Part shown: in pieces, positions 27,030 through 36,819 of the stretch
Numbering within the stretch: the stretch's first letter is position 1
How the letters are laid out: the number at the start of each line of letters is the position of its first letter
NCBI GenBank assembly: GCA_020631355.1
Contig: JAHDHL010000002.1
Location: 193,703 to 257,702 of the forward strand
Direction of reading: 5' to 3'
DNA from: Saprospiraceae bacterium
Lineage (GTDB): Bacteria; Bacteroidota; Bacteroidia; Chitinophagales; Saprospiraceae
Length of the DNA stretch: 64,000 nt
Translations under genes and position numbers: made by a program
The notes under the pieces: model-generated
What the model saw: the letters and a program-made list of their open reading frames with translations, nothing else
Databases searched by the model: none
What the model was told of the DNA's origin: nothing

Positions 27030-28038
27030 CCCTGATGTTTTTAATGATGACTTGAATATCCTCTTTGAGCTTCGGAAATATCCTAGGAAATAGGACAATG
27101 TGAATCAATAAAAAATAGTACCATTCGGTTTTTATCATCACTAATATTAAAATAAAAAAAAGTGGTGCATAAAATTCATAATAATCATTCAGAAAATACC
27201 AGAATTTGAATTTCCATTGTCGCTTGGGTGTTGTGAATAATTTCCATGCACTGAACTTCAGAATGGTCATGGATAAAAAAAGAAACAGGAATAAGGGAAC
27301 AAACCAAAGGGTTTTGGCTAATATCAAATGTAGGCCAATCATGAGTACCAATTCAATCGGAATTAAATAATAATTCAAGATTGGCAACATATTCCTAGGC
27401 CCGACATTCAATACAAAAGTATTCGATTCATTTTCCATATCTGTTTTCCGATCATCTATCTGATGCAGGATGATATTTCTCCCCCCCTTAAAAAGGTATA
27501 AACATATCACGAAAAACAACAACCATTCGTGATGTAATAATTCGGGCTTCATCAATGGAAAAAACAAAAGGATACAAATGGACAAAGGAAGTACATGTCC
27601 ATATCCGACATCCAATATTACCCCAAGAAATGATTTCTCTTTCCATCTAAAAAAAGGCAAGGAATATAATAATAGACACAACACCAAAACAAGCCATAAG
27701 TGAAAGGGCCAACCCCTTATGCCCAAGCCATACCAAGGCATTATTCCCATTAGGAACAACACCAATAACAAAAATGTGATTCCTAGTGTATTCCAGCCTG
27801 ATAGACTGTTTGGTTTACCGGCTTTCTTATCCATTCCCCTATCAAAACAATCATTCAAAGCATAGCCGAACGAGGCTGTAAAAACAAAGGAACACAGGAA
27901 AAGTAACAGATGGTAGGCAACAGTTCCCCACTGGGTAGAAAGCATTAGCATAAGATAGAATACAGGTAACAATGGTGACAATAAATGATGCCACCAAACT
28001 GAAAACCGAAAAAAGGATAACAGGCTATTTCGCTCCAA
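27004..28038 (-). CDS. UbiA-family prenyltransferase
   Basis: A 344-residue polytopic membrane protein with about eight hydrophobic segments. The first Asp-rich motif is NDCFDRGMDKKAGKPNS and the second is HQIDDRKTDMENES, the two Mg-diphosphate sites of UbiA intramembrane prenyltransferases. The family transfers prenyl chains to aromatic or phospho-sugar acceptors; the first motif resembles the decaprenyl-phosphate phosphoribosyltransferase and digeranylgeranylglyceryl-phosphate branches as well as chlorophyll-synthase types, so the acceptor is open. The only suitable start is TTG at 28038. The gene heads the 20-28 kb run and overlaps asnB. It is divergent from an epimerase gene, which also starts with TTG, across 60 bp. 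Confidence 0.8.
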   Translation of the reverse strand: MERNSLLSFFRFSVWWHHLLSPLLPVFYLMLMLSTQWGTVAYHLLLFLCSFVFTASFGYALNDCFDRGMDKKAGKPNSLSGWNTLGITFLLLVLFLMGIMPWYGLGIRGWPFHLWLVLVLCLLLYSLPFFRWKEKSFLGVILDVGYGHVLPLSICILLFFPLMKPELLHHEWLLFFVICLYLFKGGRNIILHQIDDRKTDMENESNTFVLNVGPRNMLPILNYYLIPIELVLMIGLHLILAKTLWFVPLFLFLFLSMTILKFSAWKLFTTPKRQWKFKFWYFLNDYYEFYAPLFFILILVMIKTEWYYFLLIHIVLFPRIFPKLKEDIQVIIKNIRDVWDSRTT

Positions 28039-28098
28039 AATATGCTTTCTTAGTCTGAAAGTGTAAATTAGTATTTTGGTTGGTAAAACAGAACTGGC

Positions 28099-29052
28099 TT
28101 GGACAGAACTTGCTTAATTACGGGTGTAGCGGGTTTTATTGGTTCGCATACAGCACGACTCCTTTTGGAAAAGGGGTATGTCATCTATGGTATTGATGCC
28201 CTGCTTCCCTATTATGATGTAGCCATCAAGCAGCATAACATCAAGGATCTCAGCCAACATCCCAACTTTCATTTCTATCAAGAAAACATCCTCTCATTCC
28301 AATTCGAGCAATTACCCGTCAAACTAGATTATATCATTCATTTGGCGGCGAGTCCGGGAGTCCGCTTTTCTTCCCAACGTACCCAGGAGTATATTGATAA
28401 TAATATCACGGCATCCATTCGTATCCTTGACTATGCCAAGGGACAAGCTTTTAGGAAAATCATTCTGGCTTCCACTTCTTCCATCTATGATGACAAGGGC
28501 GAGCTCCCATATTCCGAACATTCCAATCTCGATCCAAAAGCTGTGTATGGAATCAGTAAACTCTGTATGGAAAGAATCAGCAATATTTACAGACAGGAAC
28601 ATGACCTTCCCATTATGACCTTGCGTTACTTCTCTGTTTACGGGCCAGGGCAAAGACCAGACATGGGCATTCATTTATTTATGGACAAGACCCGTAAGGG
28701 AGAAACCATATCCATCTATGGGGATGGTAACCAAACGAGGGATTTTACTTACATCGAGGATGTGGCACAGGCCAATTGGCAAGCATTGGAATCTGAGACC
28801 TTGCAAGGTATTTATAATATTGCCTCAGGGAGGAGCATTACCATCAACAGTATCCTCGATAAGATATTCAGGGTTGTAGGAAACACCACAACTATTCGAT
28901 ATGTACCCATTCTCAAGGAGGAAAGTCTGCATACCCTAGGAAATATTTCCAAGGCCCGAAAGGATTTGGGTTATGCTCCTAGTACGCATCTCGAAACCGG
29001 ACTCAGAAAACAATGGGAATGGATGGTCGATTCCGAATATAAATTAGGATAA
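28099..29052 (+). CDS. NAD-dependent nucleotide-sugar epimerase/dehydratase
   Basis: The 317-residue extended SDR protein starts with the NAD-binding GVAGFIGS motif (GxxGxxG) after LITG. It has HLAASPGVRFS, the active-site strand STSSIYD, and the catalytic YGISK (Tyr/Lys), followed by LRYFSVYGPGQRPDMG and the TRDFTYIEDVAQAN block that are typical of UDP-glucuronate or UDP-glucose 4-epimerases. It would supply an activated sugar to the neighbouring glycosyltransferases. The start is TTG 28099; no in-frame ATG lies nearby upstream before a stop. The 3' end overlaps the opposing P450 gene by 9 bp. Exact sugar substrate unknown. Confidence 0.82.
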   Translation: MDRTCLITGVAGFIGSHTARLLLEKGYVIYGIDALLPYYDVAIKQHNIKDLSQHPNFHFYQENILSFQFEQLPVKLDYIIHLAASPGVRFSSQRTQEYIDNNITASIRILDYAKGQAFRKIILASTSSIYDDKGELPYSEHSNLDPKAVYGISKLCMERISNIYRQEHDLPIMTLRYFSVYGPGQRPDMGIHLFMDKTRKGETISIYGDGNQTRDFTYIEDVAQANWQALESETLQGIYNIASGRSITINSILDKIFRVVGNTTTIRYVPILKEESLHTLGNISKARKDLGYAPSTHLETGLRKQWEWMVDSEYKLG

Positions 29053-31212
29053 TGCATGTAATGCAAATGCAGCCGTTAATCCGGGTGACCCTCCACAAAA
29101 AATTCGGCTCTTACTACAAAAATAAGGATAGGCTTTCCATTGGAATTCAGCATCGTTAATTTCCGCTAACAATTCCAATTCTATCTTTCTGATGATTCCA
29201 TCATTTTTAGAAACATGCTTCATGATATAAAGTACCATGCTCTTTTTCATGATATTCAATGAGGTATCAGAAATGATTCCCAGGACATCCGTATTAATGA
29301 TATCATATAATTTTCTAAATGACGGAACCCCATTCTCAGCGGCCCTGACGATATGATAATACACAACCAAAATATCGTCATAAAAAAAGAGAGTCATTTC
29401 TTTTCTTTTCTCAATATCCTGTATGAATTGTTTGATGATTTTGTCCGTCTTCTTTTGTTCACCCAAATACATCAAAACATTGGCCGCCACAGCAGGTTCG
29501 GTATCATTATGCTCCAACATATTTAATTCGAATACCTTTGCGCTCACTTTCTCCCAATCCTTTTTCAGAAATTGATTCAATCTGAATTTCCACCATGTTT
29601 TCTTATTCGGAATAACCCATGTCAATATCCTATGCTCATCATTCAAATTAAGATGCAGTATATCCTTATTTTTCAATCTCACTCCATTCTTTTCCAAAAC
29701 AAAGGATGCAATGGCTGTATCATCCACATCCAATGGAACATTCAGATTCGGGGAATCGTGTTGCCAATACCGCCATAAATCATAAGGATTATCCAATTGT
29801 GCTTTCAGAAACATAATACCCTTTTGCATTATCTCATCAACCAAAGGATGCTTAACATCCAATAATGAAAAAAGAATATTACCCTGAATAAATGGTGACG
29901 CGGAGGTATACATCCAACCATTTTCATGAAATGGAAAACCCTCCGGATATTTTTCCAAGGAACGAAATTCCCCATCATCCATTTGGGAACGATGTAGGAA
30001 TAAAATGATATTTTCCAAGGATTTCTCCTTGGAAAATCGGGGTGTTACCGTATTCCCCAAACGGATGTCCATCTGCCTGAATCCACGGACATGGCTAGAG
30101 GGCCTGAACTCAAGGGAGTTTTGTTCAAGATGAATATCAGGGTACTTTTCTAGGAATATTTCCATACCTATACGGGCTTCCAGAAGTGCCAAACGACTCC
30201 CTATACAATGGTGGGGCCCCCAACCGAATGGAATGATTTTTTTCAAATCCCTTTCCATATCAAAATGGCTCGGTTGTTCAAAAACAGCCTCATCCCTATG
30301 TGCTGCCCCCAAACAAACTGCAAGGTTACTTCCCTTAGGTATGACATAACCTTCCACAGGGGTATCCCTTGCTGCAACCCGATGTACAATTTGTGTGGGA
30401 GATACCCGACGCATACATTCCCGAAGTGCTGTCATCATCAGAGTGGGATGTGTTTTCATTTGCTCTCCTAATGCCTCATTGCATTGGATATCGTAAAGGA
30501 AATTACCCATGAGATTCGGAGTGGTCTCATTTCCGCCAACCAATAATATCTTGGTCAATTGAATGAGTTCTTCCTTATTGAATACATATTCTTCCTTTGG
30601 ATGGTGTATCAGTTCACTAATGGCTCCATCCCTGGGTTCCTGATAACAATCCTCGATAAACTGTGCCAGAATCGGTTTCAACCTATCCCAATGCAAAACG
30701 GAATATTCCATATTGTGAATCGATGAATTGGAAACGGCCACATCGGTCCAATTCCTAAGCATGCTACCCAGATGTTCGTACACTCCCAACACGTCCAGTA
30801 TGACCAAGGACGGCAAGGGTGCTGCATAATCAGCAAGGAAATCGAAATGCGTACGTTCATCTATGACTCCCAATAAATCATGGCAAATTTTCCGAATCCG
30901 ACTTTCCCATTCATCTATACGAATCTTATTGAAAGGTCGTCCGATCCCCTCTAGGGCTTTCCTCCGACTGAGATGGACCTTTCCATCACCACCTAATAAA
31001 ACCGGATCGAAAGAAGCATTAATGGAAGAATGAAAATCCTCCGTATTAGCCAGTACCTCCTTGCACGCGGCATAGGAAACAACAAAGTATTGTTGGTGTT
31101 TTTCCAAGTAATGTATCGGTCCGATTTGTTGCAAGGCCCGATAGGCCGGATAAGGATCCGAAAGGAATGCAGTCGAGGTCAAGTCCAAGTCTGAAGTAGG
31201 AAAAGCGCTCAT
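29044..31212 (-). CDS. Cytochrome P450 fused to a terpene-cyclase-like alpha-toroid domain
   Basis: The 722-residue protein has a complete bacterial P450 (about 1-395): I-helix GGNETT at 226-231, ExxR at 265-268 (ECMR), and the heme loop FGWGPHHCIG with Cys336. After a short linker, residues 400-722 form a second, helix-rich domain that starts LFLHRSQMDDGEF and contains WQHDSPNLNVPLDVDDTA, where DVDD at 495-498 matches the DxDD acid motif of class II terpene cyclases. It ends with a Gly-rich CGGSPGLTAAFALHAL. At about 320 residues it is shorter than a full two-domain cyclase. Domain identity beyond the motif is inference. It starts 1 bp after the acyl-CoA ligase gene. Confidence 0.78.
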   Translation of the reverse strand: MSAFPTSDLDLTSTAFLSDPYPAYRALQQIGPIHYLEKHQQYFVVSYAACKEVLANTEDFHSSINASFDPVLLGGDGKVHLSRRKALEGIGRPFNKIRIDEWESRIRKICHDLLGVIDERTHFDFLADYAAPLPSLVILDVLGVYEHLGSMLRNWTDVAVSNSSIHNMEYSVLHWDRLKPILAQFIEDCYQEPRDGAISELIHHPKEEYVFNKEELIQLTKILLVGGNETTPNLMGNFLYDIQCNEALGEQMKTHPTLMMTALRECMRRVSPTQIVHRVAARDTPVEGYVIPKGSNLAVCLGAAHRDEAVFEQPSHFDMERDLKKIIPFGWGPHHCIGSRLALLEARIGMEIFLEKYPDIHLEQNSLEFRPSSHVRGFRQMDIRLGNTVTPRFSKEKSLENIILFLHRSQMDDGEFRSLEKYPEGFPFHENGWMYTSASPFIQGNILFSLLDVKHPLVDEIMQKGIMFLKAQLDNPYDLWRYWQHDSPNLNVPLDVDDTAIASFVLEKNGVRLKNKDILHLNLNDEHRILTWVIPNKKTWWKFRLNQFLKKDWEKVSAKVFELNMLEHNDTEPAVAANVLMYLGEQKKTDKIIKQFIQDIEKRKEMTLFFYDDILVVYYHIVRAAENGVPSFRKLYDIINTDVLGIISDTSLNIMKKSMVLYIMKHVSKNDGIIRKIELELLAEINDAEFQWKAYPYFCSKSRIFCGGSPGLTAAFALHALS

Positions 31213-31213
31213 A

Positions 31214-32752
31214 TCACTTCAGTAATTTTTTCAATACCTTACCTGTTTTGCTCAGAGGTAATTCATTCACAAATTCAATCAATCTCGGATACTTGTACTT
31301 AGCCATGTGTTCCCTGGCATAGGATATGATATCTTCCTCAGTACAATCAGTTTCGGTTTCCCGGATGATAAGCGCCTTGATTTCCTCTCCATATTTCTCA
31401 TCCGCTACGCCAACCACGGCCACCATATTCACAGCAGGATGCTGCATCAATACTTCCTCTACTTCCCTCGGATATATTTTCCATCCTCCACGGATAATCA
31501 TTTCCTTAATCCTATCAATGATATATACATATCCATTCGCATCCATATAAGCCACATCGCCCGAATGCATCCATCCGTTTCTTAATGCCCTGGAAGTAGC
31601 TTCGGGTTGGTTAAGATAGCCTTTCATTACAGAATGTCCACGAAAGACCAATTCCCCCTTTTCCCCGACAGGTACCGGCTGGTCATTCTCATCGAAGATA
31701 TTGACTTCCATCCCCCATACTGCAGGGCCGATGGTTCCTGACTTATTGGACTCAGGATAATAATTGAAGCAGACACAACCGGAGCTTTCTGTCATTCCGA
31801 AGATTTCAGAAATCTGGACTCCGAATTTATTTTCAAATTGTTGTTGTAGGACAGCGGACAATGGTGCGCCTCCAGACACACACAATCTCATGGATTGCCT
31901 GACTTGTTCTATCGTTTTGGAATCACATGGAATATTATTCAACGCCCAATACATTGTGGGTACTCCACAAAAGATAGTAGGTTGTTCTTTTTTCACCCAG
32001 TCCAAAAATGCTTGCGGGCTGAATTTTGAAAGCAGAATGGAAGTATTCCCATTGAGAATGCTCGCATTTAATTGCATGGTATGCGAAAAGATATGGGAAA
32101 TAGGCAGTGCAATGATATTCTTATCTGATTCCGTATATCTCAATTCCCTAACACCTACGGTGGCATTAATCAACAAATTAAAATGGGTCATTTCGGTTCC
32201 TTTGGGCTGGCCTGTGGTACCCGATGTATACATGATTAGTGCTGTGTCTTGTGCAGCAGTATCAGCCAATGGGAAAGGAATATGTTTTTGGGATAGTATG
32301 TGAGACAAATGTAGGGATTCACCCTTATCCTCATTCCAATTCCTATCCAAGCATACCAAATGTTTACAAGTATCTGTTGAAGTGAATCCTTTCTCTCCTC
32401 CTTGAAAAATGGGCATATCTCCCTCGCCCTCATAACAACAATAAGCCTTGGCACCGGAATCTTCCAATAAGGCCGCAATCTCCTGTGGATTCAATAAGGC
32501 ACTGAGTGCAACAGCCACTCCTCCCATTTTCAGAATTCCATAGTAAGACATGACAAACTGTGGATTATTCAAACTTGTCAGGGCTATCTTATCACCCCTC
32601 CCCAGACCCAACTGACGAACCATATAATGGGCAAAGGTGTCAGAAACCTCATCCAGTTCTTTGAAAGTCAGACTAACATCATTCCAGACCAATGCTTTCT
32701 TGTCCGGATATCTCCTTGCTGATTCCCGAAGTATCGTAGCTAAATTCAACAT
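31214..32752 (-). CDS. AMP-forming acyl-CoA synthetase / ligase
   Basis: The 512-residue protein is a full-length adenylate-forming enzyme: P-loop MYTSGTTGQPKGTEMTH, the A5 motif FGMTESSG, the SGDVAYMDANGYVYIIDR block (A7-A8) and the C-terminal lysine motif KTGKVLKKLL. The family activates a carboxylate with ATP and transfers it to CoA; the sequence looks most like long-chain fatty-acid or 4-coumarate type ligases. It heads a two-gene run with the P450 fusion (1 bp gap), suggesting the CoA ester or acyl chain feeds the same pathway as the oxidised product. Substrate cannot be read. ATG 32752 has no Shine-Dalgarno sequence. Confidence 0.86.
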   Translation of the reverse strand: MLNLATILRESARRYPDKKALVWNDVSLTFKELDEVSDTFAHYMVRQLGLGRGDKIALTSLNNPQFVMSYYGILKMGGVAVALSALLNPQEIAALLEDSGAKAYCCYEGEGDMPIFQGGEKGFTSTDTCKHLVCLDRNWNEDKGESLHLSHILSQKHIPFPLADTAAQDTALIMYTSGTTGQPKGTEMTHFNLLINATVGVRELRYTESDKNIIALPISHIFSHTMQLNASILNGNTSILLSKFSPQAFLDWVKKEQPTIFCGVPTMYWALNNIPCDSKTIEQVRQSMRLCVSGGAPLSAVLQQQFENKFGVQISEIFGMTESSGCVCFNYYPESNKSGTIGPAVWGMEVNIFDENDQPVPVGEKGELVFRGHSVMKGYLNQPEATSRALRNGWMHSGDVAYMDANGYVYIIDRIKEMIIRGGWKIYPREVEEVLMQHPAVNMVAVVGVADEKYGEEIKALIIRETETDCTEEDIISYAREHMAKYKYPRLIEFVNELPLSKTGKVLKKLLK

Positions 32753-33040
32753 AAATACCTGTACCTTTTGTAGAGAATTGATTCAGAAATGACTGACAAA
32801 TCCAACCCGTCATCCAAAATGAAGAATTAAAAGCAGTTCTTGATATAAAAGTAACAAAATACCCGACTCAGACCAGAATGATTCTATCGTACCCTGACAT
32901 TATTTTGCATTAAACCCTATTCAAATTGGATGAAAGAATATTACCTTTATTCCCATAGTCTATTCAGATGTAACACTTTCATTCCGATGAGTGTCTTTTG
33001 ACTTCCCCTTCCAAAATATGCATTAGTAAAATTGCGAGAT
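32753..33040. other. Divergent intergenic region between the ligase and TonB-receptor genes
   Basis: 288 bp without a gene. A TACCTTTA at 32942-32949 is a one-mismatch -7-like element for the plus strand, and a TATTTTG reads on the minus strand (rc near 32857). No convincing -33 elements at the expected spacing and no strong hairpin were seen. Confidence 0.35.
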
Positions 33041-35764
33041 ATGAAATCAGCGCTGTTATCGAGACTTATAATAATCTTTTCTTTCTTACCCCTCTCATTC
33101 TCATTCGGACAACAAACCATTACAGGAACACTATCTTCGGAAGATGGCGAATCCCTGATTGGGGCGAATGTGAGTATCGTGAATACCATCATCGGAACCG
33201 TTTCTGATGAGAACGGATATTTTGAATTGAGAACGAATTTGGATGCTCCCTTTGACTTGTCTATTTCCTACACTGGTTATGAAACATTGAACCTTACTGT
33301 GGATGACAACTTCGACTTAGGAAATATTCAAATGAAATCAGCACCCAAGCAATTGAATGAGGTCATCGTTTCCGTTTCCAAAGTAGAGGAAAAGTTAATG
33401 GAAGCACCTGTTTCTGTGGAAAAACTAGACATCAGGGAACTACGGTCCTCTCCGGCAGCCGATCCCTATGGTGCATTGAGCCATATCAAGGGCGTACAAG
33501 CCAATACGGGTTCATTCTCATTCACTTCTGTGAATACGAGAGGATTCGCAGATATGCAAAATTGGCGCTTCGTCCAATTGATTGATGGGATGGATGCCAG
33601 TTCACCCGGATTGAACTATCCATTGGGTGGTAATTCGGGACCCTCCGAAATTGAAATCCTTTCGATGGAGCTGATTCCGGGTGCCAATTCCGCCTTGTAC
33701 GGTGCTAATGCATTCAATGGTTTACTGACCATACAAACCAAGTCTCCCTTTTATTACCAAGGACTCAGCGCCTATGCCAAGACTGGTATAACGACCCAGA
33801 AAGGTGAATCAACGAATCCTTTTTTGGATATGGGATTCAGGTATGCCCATTCATTCAATGATAAATTGGCATTCAGACTCAGTTTGGGAACCATCCAGGC
33901 TACGGATTGGACTGCCAATGATTATTCCTATCATATCGATACAAGGGATATTGCGAATCAGGATGTCTTATTGGCTTTGCCATCCAATCATCCGAATTTT
34001 GATGCAGTGAATGTCTATGGCGACCATGTGCAAGCCCAAGTGGATTTGGATGGTAGCGGAGAATTGAGCCCCATCAATCGGACAGGAATCAAGGAAAAGG
34101 ACTTGGTAGATTACAATGTCCAAACTTATAAGGGAAATGCACAGATTGCTTATAGGTTCAATGACCAACTGGAAGCATCCTATGATTATAGAATGGTTAT
34201 ATCGGATGGTATCCTGAGGCATACGGCAGTATACCCTTTGGTCAACTTCAGACAACAGTTCCATAGGTTGGATCTAAAGGGGAAAGATTTTCAATTCAAG
34301 ACCTATTATTCCTTGGAAAATGCAGATGAAATATACTCTACCCAATCCGCTGGAGCCTATATAGAGACTAGGCGGAAGTCAAATGAGGATTGGGCTGACG
34401 ACTACGGTATGGCTTTCCAAGGACTTGTGAATGGAATTGCGGCCAGTGACCATGATGCAGCAAGGAATTATGCTGACCGGGATTTAGTGGAAATCGGAAG
34501 TGAATTATTCAATCAATTCAGAAATGAGACACTCAACAATCCTGATTTCCCCAATGGGGGAGCCCAATTTTTCGAACAATCCCAATTATTCCATATGGAT
34601 GGGAATTACAATATCAGCCCCTTGGAACGTTACTTGGATTTGCAGGTGGGAGGAAGCTTCAGGAGATATGAGTTTTTCTCAGGCGGCAGTTTGTTCAATG
34701 ATGGCCCATTGGGTTTCAACCAATCCATTCCCATGTGGGAATATGGTATGTATGTGCAAGGTGCCAAATCGTTGTGGAAAGAGAGGCTCAAGCTAAGGGC
34801 GTCCTTGAGATTGGATAAGAATCAGAATTTCAAGGCTACACTGACTCCGAGGGTTTCGGCCGTAGTCGCATTGGATAAGAAAAAACAGCATTACTTCAGG
34901 AGTTCCTATCAAAGTGGCTTCAGGAATCCAGGTTCTCAGGAATCTTATTTCGCAGTGGATGTGGGGCCGGTCATTATTTTGGGTGGTGTGGAAAATAATC
35001 TGGATAATTATTCCGCTATCACTACGGACGGAAGTCTGATCGATGGTAAGACACTCCATGCGAACTTATACACGCTCCCCTCCTATTTGGAATTCTTGGA
35101 TTCGGGTGACCCAAGCGTATTGACCCTGGCTAATCTTCCTTACATGGAACAAGAGAAAAATTCAACCATAGAAGTGGGATACAAGGGAATCATCAAGGAG
35201 AAACTATTCATTGATATCAATTATTACCATACCCGTTACAGTAATTTTGCTGTTCGTATCAACACAGCCAGTCCGGATGTGGGTCGTATATATGCCATTT
35301 ATACCAACATTACGGATGATATAGTTACCTCCCAAGGTATCGGAATGAAGCTGGATTATAGTCTGCCCCTGAACCTTAAACTGGGATTGGGTTATGAGTT
35401 CAGTCATTTCGATGCGGATGATGCTGTGGCCAATACACCCGGCTTCTTACCGAGCTTCAATACGCCCAAACACAGGCTGAATGCTTCCATTAGCCAAACG
35501 GACATCGCAGGAACCGGTTTGGGATTCAATCTGAAGTATCGATGGTCTGATGATTATATATGGCAATCCCCATTCGGCCAGGGGAATATTGATTCATTTT
35601 CCGTGGTGGATCTTGCATTCACCTATTCTGTTCCCTCATTAAAATCCAATATTAAATTAGGTGCTGCCAACTTACTGAACCAAGGTTATAATACGGTATA
35701 TGGCGGACCCAAAGTCGGAGGGATGTATTATATCTCCTGGACGTTTGATGATATGTTGAATTAA
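33041..35764 (+). CDS. TonB-dependent outer-membrane receptor with carboxypeptidase-like N-terminal domain
   Basis: The 907-residue protein has a signal peptide (cleaved near FGQQ), then a CarboxypepD_reg-like beta domain (about 22-105: ITGTLSSEDGESLIGANVSI ... GYETLNL), a plug domain (about 110-235 with NTRGFADMQNWRFVQLIDGMD and ANSALYGANAFNGLLTI) and a C-terminal beta-barrel rich in aromatic/Gly strands. It imports a large ligand across the outer membrane using TonB. No SusD partner follows; instead an acyltransferase lies 8 bp downstream. ATG 33041 was preferred over TTG 33032. Ligand unknown; position in the cluster suggests uptake of, or signalling by, a related compound, which is inference. 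Confidence 0.88.
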   Translation: MKSALLSRLIIIFSFLPLSFSFGQQTITGTLSSEDGESLIGANVSIVNTIIGTVSDENGYFELRTNLDAPFDLSISYTGYETLNLTVDDNFDLGNIQMKSAPKQLNEVIVSVSKVEEKLMEAPVSVEKLDIRELRSSPAADPYGALSHIKGVQANTGSFSFTSVNTRGFADMQNWRFVQLIDGMDASSPGLNYPLGGNSGPSEIEILSMELIPGANSALYGANAFNGLLTIQTKSPFYYQGLSAYAKTGITTQKGESTNPFLDMGFRYAHSFNDKLAFRLSLGTIQATDWTANDYSYHIDTRDIANQDVLLALPSNHPNFDAVNVYGDHVQAQVDLDGSGELSPINRTGIKEKDLVDYNVQTYKGNAQIAYRFNDQLEASYDYRMVISDGILRHTAVYPLVNFRQQFHRLDLKGKDFQFKTYYSLENADEIYSTQSAGAYIETRRKSNEDWADDYGMAFQGLVNGIAASDHDAARNYADRDLVEIGSELFNQFRNETLNNPDFPNGGAQFFEQSQLFHMDGNYNISPLERYLDLQVGGSFRRYEFFSGGSLFNDGPLGFNQSIPMWEYGMYVQGAKSLWKERLKLRASLRLDKNQNFKATLTPRVSAVVALDKKKQHYFRSSYQSGFRNPGSQESYFAVDVGPVIILGGVENNLDNYSAITTDGSLIDGKTLHANLYTLPSYLEFLDSGDPSVLTLANLPYMEQEKNSTIEVGYKGIIKEKLFIDINYYHTRYSNFAVRINTASPDVGRIYAIYTNITDDIVTSQGIGMKLDYSLPLNLKLGLGYEFSHFDADDAVANTPGFLPSFNTPKHRLNASISQTDIAGTGLGFNLKYRWSDDYIWQSPFGQGNIDSFSVVDLAFTYSVPSLKSNIKLGAANLLNQGYNTVYGGPKVGGMYYISWTFDDMLN

Positions 35765-35772
35765 TGGTCTGA

Positions 35773-36819
35773 ATGAGTAAGAAAGAAAGAATCTGGGGTT
35801 TTGATTATGTGCGGGCAATCTTGGCAGTGGTAGCTACCCATTTCCATACGGCATTTTTTGGTATCCGGATGCAGGATTTCCTACACCAACCTACATTCGG
35901 ACCCGATTATTTCCCTAGTACCATCCAGATTGTATTCTTTAATTTTTTCTTTCATTCCATCCCGTCTTTTTTCATGATGTCCCTTTTTTTGATATACCAT
36001 TTTAGGGAACAAAAAGGGATTTTCCAAAAAAGGCTGAATTATTTAGTGCAGCTTTTTTTATTCTGGTTTACGATGCAGAATATTTTATTATTCTTCACTA
36101 AAAGAGATCGTCTCAATTATTTATTTTCCGATTTCAATCTTACCTTACAATGGATTGTTTCTGGTGCCTATTCTGAATTCTGGTTTTTATTTTCCTTGAT
36201 ATCATTGGTTATTTTATTCTGGGGATATCTAATATTACAATCCCATTTTTCTTTTTTCAAAAAACGGAGCACACAGTGGGCCCTATTCATCATTGCCATC
36301 CTATTTGTATTAACCATACCTTATTTCCATTCCAAGGATAATTACCTTATCCCATTGAGTTTCCTTCCTCTTATTTTCATTACTCCCATCATCTATCAAT
36401 TATGGGTAAAAAATAAAATAAATACTAAGTGGATTATAGGATTCGGCATAATATGGTTACTGGGTTCACTATTGGACTGGATTTTAAGAATAACATACAC
36501 CGACCTTGATTATTTATTTATGGTTATACCGATGTTTGCTAGGTTTTCCATATCATTTGGTGCATTAATTATTATTTGTTCCGCTTTATTAATTCCCAAA
36601 AAACCACCCTCATTCATCAGGACATTATCCGATTACGCACTACCTATTTTCTGCGTACACTGGTTCGCACCCTATTGTTTGGAAATCATGGAATATTTGG
36701 TGGAATTAGGAATTAATATTTGGATAGCCGAAGCTATTGTTACTTTATACCGCGTAGCCTTCTCCATAGTCGTAGCCTATTTTGCTAGGAAAGTACCTTA
36801 TCTGAATCGATATTTCTAA
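35773..36819 (+). CDS. Acyltransferase 3 family integral membrane protein
   Basis: The 348-residue protein has about ten hydrophobic segments and the N-terminal FDYVRAILAVVATHFHTAFF signature of the acyltransferase 3 (OafA/YrhL-like) family, with a conserved His in helix 1. Such enzymes O-acylate glycans and glycosylated natural products at the inner membrane. Phe-rich stretches raise the local AT content. It follows the TonB receptor by 8 bp. Its TAA stop overlaps the stop of the convergent PhyH gene by 3-4 bp (CTAA). Acceptor unknown. Confidence 0.82.
   Translation: MSKKERIWGFDYVRAILAVVATHFHTAFFGIRMQDFLHQPTFGPDYFPSTIQIVFFNFFFHSIPSFFMMSLFLIYHFREQKGIFQKRLNYLVQLFLFWFTMQNILLFFTKRDRLNYLFSDFNLTLQWIVSGAYSEFWFLFSLISLVILFWGYLILQSHFSFFKKRSTQWALFIIAILFVLTIPYFHSKDNYLIPLSFLPLIFITPIIYQLWVKNKINTKWIIGFGIIWLLGSLLDWILRITYTDLDYLFMVIPMFARFSISFGALIIICSALLIPKKPPSFIRTLSDYALPIFCVHWFAPYCLEIMEYLVELGINIWIAEAIVTLYRVAFSIVVAYFARKVPYLNRYF

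Noticed and set aside
31764-32303. 179-codon plus-strand frame
   Set aside because: Antisense to the adenylate-forming ligase with its A-motifs; no protein-like features.
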